Below are positions 45,363 to 55,978 of a stretch of 64,000 nt of DNA, piece by piece; positions within the stretch are counted from its first letter, which is position 1; each line of letters opens with the position of its first letter. The translations under genes and the position numbers were made by a program. Source of the stretch: Sacculina carcini (taxonomy: Eukaryota > Arthropoda > Thecostraca > Sacculinidae). The notes under the pieces are model-generated. The model did not search any database, was not told where the DNA came from, and worked only from the letters and a program-made list of their open reading frames with translations. Location of the stretch: positions 3,566,079 through 3,630,078 of the forward strand of contig OU696587.1 of assembly GCA_916048095.2 (NCBI GenBank). The letters are read 5' to 3'.

Positions 45363-47520
45363 GAATGAATTTGTTTAAAAATTACAAATGCAAATAGGCA
45401 CACATACTGGAACAACAATGATCGGTGATTTGCAAAACGACATCGTTCATTCTGTGTTCAGAACAGCCAAGTAGAACAATACAATTTCGTACGATCACAA
45501 CATAAATACGCACTAACTTTGACCTTTGAATTGCCGTTAAAACCAAACGCAATGAATCATCTAAAACAGATTTAGATCACTATTATTCAAAAAGTCGGCA
45601 TATCCAACAATCCACGGACTCAATGTTTCTTGTCAATGTTATCTTAGCTAGATGAGTCACTGTGTGTGAATGTTTGGTGAATCACTCGACTAGCACGCCA
45701 CACACAATAGTCGACGTGCGAACAGTGGGAACACTATGGGTCCGTGGTCATAGCCAGGAATCATTACTGAAGGAATCAGAGGTTAAACCAGAGTGAAATC
45801 CAATATGAATGTGCCTGTCACCAACGTTCCTGCGTCGCATCTTAGGCATATTAACCACGAAATGACCCGAAATCAATTAATCTAAAACAAAGCACATGTA
45901 TTCTGAACAATAGATAACTTGATCCCATGTGGCTCCTGTACAGGCAGCAAGCAGTTACGAAATATCACACCAAAATAAATGAGTCCACTGCTCAGTCACG
46001 AGAAATAGACCGCAAAACAGATCATATCCAGCAACGACCAGTCCAACGCTGATCGTACAGACGCAGTTCAAAGTCTACCACAAAAATGGCTGCCACCACA
46101 AATCAAGCATGAACAATTGAACTGACATATAAACTATGTAAACTATTTAGTGAAACAAGTTGTATAATTCATCTGGTGTATATATGCCATACATCGCTCA
46201 TCATCGTAACTGGACTACTGTCCTAACCTTTTCAGCCGCTAAACTTCAACTCGTATTGGTCAAGGCTACATATTGATGTTATATGTCGGTCAAGACTAAA
46301 AACCATTACTAAACAATCTTTCTAAAAACTGTTCTTTGGTAGGCGAGATAAACAAACACCAACACACGAATCTGTGCATATTTCGTATACAGTAAATTAC
46401 AATTTCTATGAGAAAATTGACCACTGAATTCCATAGCAAAATGATTGGCATTGATGTAAAATTGGCCCACACGAGACAATAATAATTCGACGTGTCCACA
46501 CACAGAAACGCTGTATCACTATTCTGTCCGGTGTTCTCGACAAAACGTGTTCACAGCGGACCACGACAAACAGATTGCGGGTGTGTGCACTTTTCAATAT
46601 GCGCTCGAAGCAAACGGTGAACGGATACGACTAGGCCGTGCCACAGTGAAACGCAGCCGGCCAGCCACGCGTACTGCACCGAGGCAGAGTAGAACGCAGC
46701 GAAAATAGCACGAAGAACGCGTGGAAGCAGACAGAGACGGTAGAAAACAGTAGAGGAGCAATGACGCCAGCCTGTGTATATAAGCGCACATATGTGTGTG
46801 TGTCGACGCAACAACAAGCCGTTCTATGGCCAGCACACAGTCTAAACCACTTGCCTGTTGAATATTCTCTGGGTCAACGAACACAGACACACACACACAC
46901 ACACACAGACATACATATACGAATGTGCGTCAAAGTGAGAAGAGAGAGCTAGAGAGTAGAGAGAAAGGAGATAACACCGACACACACGCGAAGATACATG
47001 CATACACAGAGAAGACACGGCAAGATGTAGAGAAGATAGTGGATAAAAGACCGGACAGAGAAGCGGACCAACCCGCGTTCTACGCCGGATTGTGTTTCAG
47101 CTCAACCGCGTTGTGTGCGATTCACTGTCAGCGAATGGTTTTGAACGCAAAAAAGAGGAATAAGTCAAGAAAGACTGTCTGCTACAACTCGTAGATAAAC
47201 TGAGTTGAAATTGAAGCCAATCGTTCAACAAGATGACCACGTAGTCACGTATCATTCTCTACGAGACCCACTTCAGGAACGCAGTCCATCATGGAGATTC
47301 ATTATGTATTTATAGCTGAATTTGTTGTTTGATAGGAAGCAGATATGGATCATACAGAATCTGTTGTCTTCATTACAAAACTCAAAACACAATGAAAATT
47401 ATGCACTTTCAAGGTCTAGTGATTTTTTATTTAATGTGGCTCTTTGGAGATTTTGGATGTTTGATATCCGACCTAGCTGATACACTGTGCAGAAAACAGT
47501 GGTGCCTCTCACACTGAACC
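45363..47520. other. No gene recognised
   Basis: Mostly unique AT-rich sequence with a short CA run at 46886-46906. No exon is supportable. Confidence 0.5.
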
Positions 47521-47768
47521 AGTGGTTCTTAACCTGTGGTGAATGGAAGAGTTGCCAAGTGGGAAACTAAAGGTCGGACAGAAAGACAAATGTATTTTTA
47601 TCAATTCAAATTCGTTTATTTCTGTTTCTAATGACCTTTTGATATTTTCTTTGATTTAACAACTAAATTTATCAGCGCTGTTGTGGAAAATGAACTGGCT
47701 CAATGAGCTCATGAGATGGCTCATTAAGAAGTGGGGAATCAGAGAAAAAGGTTAAGAACCACTGCACT
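47521..47768. mobile_element. hAT-type MITE, copy 1
   Basis: Starts CAGTGGTTCTTAACCTGTGG and ends GGTTAAGAACCACTG, so the terminal repeats are perfect over about 15 bases. The body (GAATGGAAGAGTTGCCAAG, CTAAAGGTCGGA, CTAATGACCTTTTGA, TTTATCAGCGC) is shared with 60003-60233. The termini match the autonomous hAT at 55987-58248. The flanks CACTGAAC and CACTACAC are only partly alike. Confidence 0.8.
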
Positions 47769-47989
47769 ACACATTCACCAAGACTTGAGTCATCATTTAC
47801 GTCTCAGCGGTGCATCTCGGGAAATCCCAGCACGTGAGGTAAACAGTCAACAAATACGTGGTTCATCAGACGCACACACTCGTCAACTGATGGCAGTGAT
47901 AAGCATGAGATAAACAAGATATCCAGCATTCACAGTATCAACATCATCTCAGACAAGCGATCTGCAATTTTAGGTATAAGGTTTTCTGA

Positions 47990-48781
47990 CTTGAGACCAG
48001 GGTTTGAAAAAACCGTTATTTTCCCCAAAAAAAAACAAAAACCATGCTGTTTTTTTAGAAAAAAACCATTGGGTTTTTAGGTATATTTGGTTTTTTACAC
48101 TTTGCACATACAAATAAAAAAAGGATTGTACCATGCTATTTAGTATATAGTTAAACATATTTTAGTACCACTCACCAAGAGTTTTTAAATATTTAAAAAA
48201 GAAAAAAAAGAAAATCATAAAAATGTACACACAGGATCTTGAATTTCACCTTGTGGCATCTATAGGCAACGGAAGTTTTAAACCGCTTCCAATTGCGAAA
48301 ACAGTCGATTTTAAACACCCACATATGTTCGCAAAGTCAAAATCAAAACACCCAGTGGCCTTATTTATGATAATCTAGTGACTAAAAATCGTTTTGTCCA
48401 TGGAAGTTAATTCATGTTTGTTTTCAGAGTAAACACAGTTTTGTTTAACTCAGAGGTTTCTAAAAATAGTGTTTTTCATAGAAACTCAAATGTTGTCTTG
48501 AAAATTTAGGATTTCTCATAAATACCAACTACAATGATTCCCCAGCAAAAACCAAAAATGTTGATAAAAATGTTTCCCATATCGTGCAAACCCTTAAAAT
48601 CATGTCAAAAAGTAATATTTATGAAGATTTAAAACTGCATTAATGAATTCATTTACTAATTCTGAGAATATTTGATCATTCCTACATGAGAAAAATCATT
48701 TCTGTCAAAAAACAAATTAAAAAAGCATGTTTTTTATTTTAAAAACCACTTGGTTTAAACCAAACAAACCCTGCTTGAGAT
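47990..48781. mobile_element. Non-autonomous hAT-like element with 8-bp target duplication
   Basis: Element 47998-48773 begins CAGGGTTTGAAAAAACC and ends, in reverse complement, CAGGGTTTGTTTGGTTTAAA. It is flanked by CTTGAGAC and CTTGAGAT. The interior is AT-rich, without coding capacity. Confidence 0.75.
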
Positions 48782-48937
48782 TATGAATGGACCCTATAAA
48801 TACGCAACATGGTGTGACATCCATTATGTTGCATGAATGCCGCTTGTAGCTCCAAAACAGAGAAACAGTGAATAATGAAATCCACATATGAGACAACAAG
48901 GATATAGATAATAATCCGCCTGCATTTCTTGGTAATC

Positions 48938-50130
48938 TGCATCTGGTGGTCGCTTATAGGCGCAGTGATCGCTAGTGAACGAGAAACAGGCAGATGCGAC
49001 TGTATTCCGCCTCTTCGCGATAGCAAAGCCCAACGGAACGGCTCGTATTTTATACGACCTCTCTCCGCTGACCGACCAATTGGCACACTACACCATCAAG
49101 TTGCCTCGCCCCACGGTGTGTCTACAACACCTGGCGGCTCACCCACAATGGAAAATGGTGAAATTCGACCTGAGGCACGGATTTTTTCAACTCCCTCTGC
49201 ACAAAGGCCTCTCAGCTTTACTCAATGTTTCGTACCGCGGACAAATCTACCAATGGACCCGGCTACCTATGGGACTCGCCTCAGCGCCCGCTCTGATGCA
49301 AACCGTGACATCGGCCATTGCACAAGCACTACAAGACCAGCTGAACATTCACTGCGTCGCCTACCTGGATGATTTCTTGGCGGTGGGACCACCACGTCAA
49401 CTGTGCAAAATTCGGCCGCTACTTGATCATTGGCAAGTACAAATCAATCATGCGAAAAGCTGTTGGAAGCCCACCACAACGATCGACTTTTTGGGGTTTC
49501 GCATCTGTCAAGGATCGACAACCAGCATCGACATCAACCCGGTGACGAAAAGACAGCTCATGCAAGCATGTGCTCTGGCGCCACAACGACCCTACGTGTG
49601 GCGTCGACGCTTGGCGGGGTACATATCGTTCTTGTGCCGCACTATGCGTCTGCCAACAACGTACGCAGCACTAGCATTATACCAACCAACACGGCTCGCG
49701 AGCGCAGCTCCGATGCTCGAAAACTTACAACCAGTCACGCCTGCGCCTCCAGTCGACTGTATTATCGCCACTGACGCCTCGCAACATGCATTAGGCTTGG
49801 CCACACCACATCAGCAATGGACGCGTCTTCACCACGACAGCCCGCATATATACGACGCGGAACAGCGTGCAGCCCTCTGGGGCTTAGCCGCAGCCTTTCT
49901 CAGCGGATATCAGATGCCGTTATTACTCACCGATAACGTTGCAGTACTCTATAATTTGAGCCGGCGACGAGTCAGTCCCGCGCTACTACCGATACTCAAC
50001 CGTTTCGCCTTTCAGCGGCCATTTCGCATGGCTTACGTCCCGACCGCTTGGAACCCGGCTGACGCCCCGTCACGATGCATCTGGTGGTCGCTTATAGGCG
50101 CAGTGATCGCTAGTGAACGAGAAACAGGCA
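48938..50130 (+). mobile_element. Retroelement RT-RNase H fragment flanked by 55-bp exact direct repeats
   Basis: The open frame (48975-50150) has no ATG near its start. It shows an RT with AKPNGTARILYDLSPL, KFDLRHGFFQLPLHKG, RLPMGLASAP and AYLDDFLAVG, then an RNase H region with IIATDASQHALGLA, YDAEQRAALWGLAAAF, LLTDNVAVL and NPADAPSR. Identical 55-base direct repeats lie at 48938-48992 and 50076-50130 (start TGCATCTGGTGGTCGCTTAT, end CGAGAAACAGGCA). At the right the repeat is part of the coding frame, at the left it is out of frame. The family is unclear: YLDD plus NPADxPSR fits retroid elements of DIRS-like or pararetrovirus-like type. There is no integrase or gag. Confidence 0.8.
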
Positions 50131-50219
50131 CAACACTCCAAACAGCCTGACAAACTACGCCGTACAATACAATGCGTGCCACGCGTTACGTAACACACAA
50201 ACACTTCCGTTCACTAACT

Positions 50220-50542
50220 CTCTAATACGGTGCTTCTCAAACTATCTGATGTGGCGGACCGGCAGGGTTTTTTTTCAATGTGTCAGGGACCGGCAAGTGA
50301 AGCAATATTCAGTAAATAGTAATATTCATATATTAATAATAATAGTAGAATAATAGTAATATTCATATATACAGGAAAAATATAATGAATACATAATAAA
50401 AGTAAGTTGACATTTCACCGTGGCATGGAGTTGGACTACTGTTTCTTTCTTTCTTTCTGGACAATCTCCAGGTACCGGTAGACGATGGCTCGCGTACCGT
50501 CACCGGTACGCGTACCACACTTTGAGTAGCACTGCTCTAATA
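50220..50542. mobile_element. hAT-type MITE with perfect 8-bp target duplication
   Basis: Element 50228-50534 begins CGGTGCTTCTCAAACT and ends, in reverse complement, CAGTGCTACTCAAAGT. It is flanked by CTCTAATA on both sides (50220-50227 and 50535-50542). The interior contains (TTTC)n at 50441-50458 and a GGTACCGGTA/TACCGTCACCGGTACGCGTA segment. Confidence 0.88.
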
Positions 50543-50829
50543 CATACATACATACAAACACACATATACATATTTGTATATATATATATACAAAAATGGC
50601 TGGCCAGTCTTCAACGAACCGAATGCACTTGAATTACGGCAAAAAGGCTGACCAAGCCTAACACGAATGTGCAAACACACACATTCACACACACACACTG
50701 TATACTGAATCCCAAACGCCAGCATGGAGATGGCCGGTACATGGCTTGCGCACAACTGTATTAAAATACACACCATTGGTTTTTAAGGTCGGTGTTACCA
50801 CACTGCCAGGGGCGATACGAGCTTTCATC

Positions 50830-50854
50830 GGGGGGGGGGGGGGGGGGGGGGGGG
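50830..50854 (+). repeat. Poly(G) tract of 25
   Basis: Uninterrupted run of G following GCTTTCATC and preceding CGTTGG. It could form a G-quadruplex, or its length could be a sequencing or assembly artefact. Confidence 0.8.
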
Positions 50855-51234
50855 CGTTGGACAGCACACTTTCGGATGTGGGCCATGAAATTGCGTAGGG
50901 GTTGTTGGAGCAATTCTAGTGAAATATGACGGTGTTGATCAATGGGCTCACATGCGGACAGTCAGAAATTCTCTCGCAGCCAGCCAAAATGCTTAAAAGA
51001 ACATGACATGGTCGTTCGTATTCTGTGTTGAATTTCATAGCAGATTTCAAGATTTTGATGTGATGTAAAATGGATTTACAATTTTAAATCCTTTGATAAA
51101 TTTGCTATTAAGAACTGGAAATGGAGGTTGACTTCACCTTCACAAAGAAACATAGTGCGAGTATTGTTGTGGTTTTCATGTTGTATTATATTGTTGTTGT
51201 GGAACGAGTGTGACGCAGTGGACACAGGGCATGT

Positions 51235-51627
51235 GTGAGAAAGGCATGCATGAGATGCATGCTTGAGGTGTTTAGTTGTTTGTACATTAATATAGCGTGT
51301 TACACTACGTTTGCAAGAGTGTACAATGCAAGAGAAATGCAAGAGTTTTCCTTAGAAACCAGTCGCCAGTGGTTTACAAACTTTTGTTTAGGGCAAACAC
51401 GAAAACCAGTCGAGATATTAGAGCTTGCTGCTCGAATTCGCCAGAACACAGCCATTGGTGACTTTTCCTCGATCAAGGATGCTCTGGACAAAGCGTCGGG
51501 GTCCAGATTGATTTCATCCGTCATGAATGAAGCGATACTAAAGTCGCTGTTCAAAATTAAGGACGATGAATTGACGTTCACAAAAGCGGTCTTGATTGCT
51601 GTTGAGATTGAGGACGCAAACAAATAA
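51235..51627 (+). pseudogene. Gag-like fragment of the gypsy element
   Basis: The open frame includes FSLETSRQWFTNFCLGQ, ELAARIRQNTAIGDFSSIKD and LTFTKAVLIAVEIEDA. It resembles the C-terminal capsid region of Ty3/gypsy gag proteins. The CCHC knuckle lies downstream in another frame, so the reading frame is broken between them. Confidence 0.6.
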
Positions 51628-52399
51628 ACTGTCCATGGTGTTGCAGCGAATCCAATTCTACAAGTTCGGAATGATCAGACAAGGAAATGACAAAGGCAAA
51701 TGAATGCCGGGTGACTGATGCAAAATGCACTGCAAACGCGAAGGTCACGTAGAAGCGATTTGTCTACGCAAAAAGAAGGACGTGACCAAGGCGAATAAAT
51801 GTTTTAAACAGATATTGATCAAAACAATATCGGTGGAAAGTCCAAAACTGCCGAAACGTGAGCTGTCAGTTGACATCCAGTACCCTGTTATGAAATTGGA
51901 CCCAGGTGCAGTGCAAACTTCATCACCGACAAAGTATGGTCCAACCTGGGAAGACCAAAACTAGAACAAGTTGTGGCGCGTTATGCATCAGCGACCAAAC
52001 ACAATCTTCCAGTGCTCAGAAAATATACGAGTACGATATTAACAAATATATTTTACCCGTAACGTTGATTTCATTGAGGGTTCTGTCACAGGATTAAGCC
52101 TGGACCGTTATGTCATTGCCAAACTACATATTTCTGTCGATGACATCGTGCGAAATGTCGGAGTATCTCAGAAATAGCTTCTCCATATACATCTATATGG
52201 AGAATTATGTGGAGTTTTCGCTATTTATTGTATACTTTAAAAGAAAAAAGACCACTGCTTTCATTGCAGAATACGTATCGGAACATGCGATCTGAATTTC
52301 CAGTATTATTCACAGATGAACTTGAACTTCTCAAAGATGTGAAGCTTGAAATCCAGTTCACATCAGAGAGCAAAACAATCTTTTGTTAGTCACGATCTG

Positions 52400-53585
52400 C
52401 TCCAATCGCAGTTCAACAAGAACTTACACAAGCGTGTGAGGCCGGTATTGCAAAAAGCATCTGGGAAGCAGTTAATTTCAGTGAGTATGGCAAATCAGTT
52501 GTTCTCGTTTGCAAGTCGATACGCTCTGGTTAAATGAGACCTGCTGAAGCAAAAACAATGTTGCAAAAGCTTGGTGGCGGGATCGATTGTCATCCATTTG
52601 ACATTATTTCTGCGTCAGGATGTTTTCAAAACATAATGAATCAGTTAACTAAAGACTAACCTCGTGTGGCGGTATTTTTTGATGATGCGATTGTAAGCGG
52701 AGCACATCGAATGCGAGCATCACCTCCGTAACTTTCGAAATTTAGTGAATCGTTTCCAGGAGAGAATTGCGCTGTCGTTTTGAAAGAATGTTCGCTCAAT
52801 CTTCATATGAGTACCTAGGGCACATGCTGACCAGCAAAGGCGTTCAGAAAAGCACAAAGATGAACGAAATAATCCAAATATCAGTTCCAACGAATATCGG
52901 TGAACTGAAATCGTTTTTGATTCTGTTTAATTTTACGGAATTGTAGTGCAAAATATGCCAACTGTTGCGAAACCGCATCATCGGTTTACGAACGAGAATG
53001 TAAGCTGGCTGTAGAATTCCTAACAAGTCAGCTTTCCAAAAGTTGACACATACTTTCCACAGATTCACTCCTGGTGCACTTTGAATCTCCTATTCCTGTC
53101 GGGATATCGAGTGACGCTTCAAATATGGGAATCGGTTGTGTGCTGTTTCACAGGTACACCGGTGGAAGTGAGTGACCGATATGCAATGCTTCGAAAATGC
53201 TAACGCCTACACAGAAAAAAATACAGTGAAATATAGGAAGAGACACTTTCCATCATATTAAGCCTCAAAAAATGTAGTCAATACCTATACGATAGACGCT
53301 TCATTTTTTTCACCGACCATAAACATTTGATGGCACTTTTCGATCCCGGAAAAAAACTCATGCCATGTCATGGCAGCAAACCACCTTGTACGTTGGGCAC
53401 TACAACTGAGCCAGCACAACTACTCACAACACAACAAAACAACTATTGAATATCGTGGTACTGGGGATCACGGAAATGCCCTCAGCCAGTTTCCAGGTGG
53501 GTTTGACGCGGAGGAATTCAACCATGAAGTAGATACAATATGTACGAAAAAAATGATAAACAGTCAGGTACAACATGCAAATTCA
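52400..53585 (+). pseudogene. Reverse transcriptase/RNase H remnants of the gypsy element
   Basis: Pieces in different frames: QELTQACEAGIAKSIWEAVN near 52412, FFDDAIVSGAHRM near 52676 (degraded YxDD box), YLGHMLTSKGVQKSTKM near 52811, then SFLILFNF, and MAANHLVRWALQLSQHNYSQ at 53370. Frameshifts and stops are frequent. Confidence 0.7.
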
Positions 53586-53730
53586 TGAAGTCTACAAAAT
53601 GATTAGGCTGAAGACAAACTCATCTCTATGGTTTTGAGGTACATTGAAGAAGGTTACCGAGACATAAGAATTGTGACGTTGAGTGTTATAGGAACATCAG
53701 TAACACTATTTCACAGCTTGGGTTGTTTAA

Positions 53731-54631
53731 TACAGTGTGTTTCAGAAAAAAATGCCAGGATTTGTTTCATTTACAAAATTTTCAATTTCCTTTGCAGATG
53801 TTATTTACAACTAGGTGGCAATTAACCCTGATGTGTTTTTTCTTGTTTGAGATAAAAATGTATAGTGTGGAGAAGAAAAAAAATAGTGCAATTTTGAATT
53901 TTGGTAACCTCCAAATCCTACGTGGAGGTTCGCCGCAGGTTTGTGAAGAAATTTGGGCTTCACCGAGGCAGGAACACCCCAGATGACAAGTCAATTTGGA
54001 GGATTCTCAAGCAATTTGAGAAGGAGCAAACTATTCACCCTTGCAATAAAGGAAGAAGTGTTGCAAAGCCTAGCATCACAGCACAGAAACGTCAACAAAT
54101 TCAGCAGTCAGCTGAGAACAGTCCAAAGAAGTCACATCGGATCCGTGCTCAAGAGCTGAGCCTTACACCAACCACTCCATGGCGAACAATGAGGAAAGAT
54201 CTACAGCTCTTCCCTTACAGGATCTCAACTCATCCTGTTTTGAAGCCCGAGGTCATGGCCAAGCGCGTTGAGATGTGTGAATGGCTTAATGACAATTTGG
54301 AGCGCACCCCAGGCTGGTTAAACAACATTTGGTTTAGTGACGAAGCACACTTTACCTCTAGTGTATGCCAACAAACCATCAACACTCACTGAATTAAAGC
54401 AAAATGTGGAGGCATACACAACCAGTGTGACCCAAGAGACATGCCAGAGACAAGCATGCTTCACCCGACGCGGCACTCATATAGAAAACATGAACTTCAA
54501 GAAGTTCACTTAGACAAAGGATAAATTGTCATCAAGGTTGCTTTCAATAGCACTACTGTTTGTTCTTTTGTTATTATTAGTTTATGAAAAAAGGAGATCA
54601 AAATCCTGGCATTTTTTTGAAACACCCTGTA
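53731..54631 (+). mobile_element. Tc1/mariner-type DNA transposon nested in the gypsy element
   Basis: Element 53733-54629 is flanked by TA. The inverted termini are CAGTGTGTTTCAGAAAAAAA with TGCCAGGATTT, and CAGGGTGTTTCAAAAAAATG with CCAGGATTT (read inward), about 30 bases. A transposase frame at 53901-54392 includes a helix-turn-helix region (EVRRRFVKKFGL, DDKSIWRILKQFEKE) and WFSDEAHF, the second catalytic aspartate block. The C-terminus after SSVCQQ is cut short by a stop and no third acidic residue block was seen, so it is inactive. It sits between the RNase H and integrase of its host. Confidence 0.88.
53901..54392 (+). pseudogene. Mariner-type transposase, truncated
   Basis: About 163 residues: DNA-binding helices, the linker RAQELSLTPTTPW, MAKRVEMCEWLNDNLERTPG and FSDEAHF. 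It lacks the last catalytic segment. Confidence 0.75.
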
Positions 54632-54839
54632 TATAGCTGTCGCATAGTGTTTCCAACCACTTTGAGACTCCAAATTCTACAGTTACTATATTCTGGCCAT
54701 CTAGGTATGCTGAGGATGAAGCACCTTGCCAGGAATTCAGTATATTGGCCAAGATAGACCAAGATATGGAGACAACTAGCCATCGCTACCATGCGTACAA
54801 CGTGCATCTAAACATTCCTTCCAAATCGCCTATTCTCCC

Positions 54840-55140
54840 GTGTATGTTTCCAGAGACTCTGGAGCAAACTTCACGTTGATCATACCATTTTCTAGGATTC
54901 AACTGGCTGGTGCTGACTGGCGCACACAGTCTCTATCATTTGATCTATTTCTCTTAGATCAATTGCTCCAGGAGGATTACAGTTCTTTCGACACCATCAC
55001 CGTTGTCTCAGACAACGGTCCTATGTTTACCAGCGCTGAATTCAAGAGCTGGTACCAAGAGAGAGTTTGTGCATCTTACAGGCGCTTCATATCATCCGGC
55101 AACCAACGGAGCTTCTGAGAGATTAGTAAAACTTTCTAGC
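54840..55140 (+). pseudogene. Integrase core remnant of the gypsy element
   Basis: TVVSDNGPMFTSAEFKSWY followed, after a +1 shift, by VHLTGASYHPATNGASERLV. These are the DNGxxFxS and HPxTNGxxER blocks of retroviral-type integrases. Confidence 0.75.
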
Positions 55141-55978
55141 AATCGCTGCGCAGGTTGTCAATACCACGGAAGGCAGCATTGCAAGAATTTCTTTTTAAAA
55201 TACCGAAGAAATCGAAATGCAAGCAGGTTTTCAAGTATACTTCTGAATGGTCAACATATACGTAAGATCATTGATACACTGCTTTCCAGTCTTGCACACA
55301 TCTTACAGGGGGGAGAACCAAAGGAAGCTTCCAGGTCTCAACGGTCGAAACACATAAGAGTCGATCACATGTACTAAGAAAGTGGTCTATGTTATGCACT
55401 CTACCGCGGACTTTGTCGCAACCGCCAGCCGGTATGGGTACCTGAAGTCGTGAAAAAGCGATGTGGCACAAAAACGTTTAATCCGCCCGGTCCAGTCTGG
55501 CGCCGTCATGAACATCTTCGCTTACGCAGCTACGCTACGTAAGCGAAAATGATACTGAACCGGGCGACCCGGTTTATCAACGACCAACCGATGAAGCTGG
55601 AGGTTATGATGGAGACTTCACGGCAGCCCGAAACCACCACAGAAATTCCGTTCCAACATCCACAGTATGACCCGCACAATCCCAGAAGAAGGAAGTGTAC
55701 CTCAAAACCGTGCACAATCGTTGATTTGTGATTGACGTCTCACATTTGGTCAAATGGAGGTGTTATGGTTTTTCATGTTGTAATATATTGTTCTTTTAGT
55801 GGAACGAGTGTGGCGCAGTGGATACAGGGCATGCGCTAAGGGATACGATACGTGTGTTTGATGAATGTTGTTCTTTTGCGGTGTTTAGTTGTTTGTACAT
55901 TAATATTACGTTTGATGTTTTTTGGGTAAACAAGTAGAATATATAACATGAAGGATGACATTGCCATGTACTGTGATC

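Larger units (their letters stand above)
51165..55910 (+). mobile_element. Decayed Ty3/gypsy-type LTR retrotransposon, hosting a Tc1/mariner
   Basis: Related terminal segments at about 51165-51300 and 55764-55910 share TTTCATGTTGTA, TGGAACGAGTGTG, GCGCAGTGGA, ACAGGGCATG and GTTTAGTTGTTTGTACATTA. Order inside: a gag-like frame (51340-51627), a CCHC knuckle remnant (CKREGHVEAIC, 51734), RT pieces (FFDDAIVSG, YLGHMLTSKGVQKSTKM), an RNase H/linker end (RWALQLSQHNY, 53385), and an integrase core (VSDNGPMFTSAEFKSWYQ, SYHPATNGASERLVKL, 55000-55135). Multiple stops and frameshifts make every enzyme defective. Confidence 0.85.
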
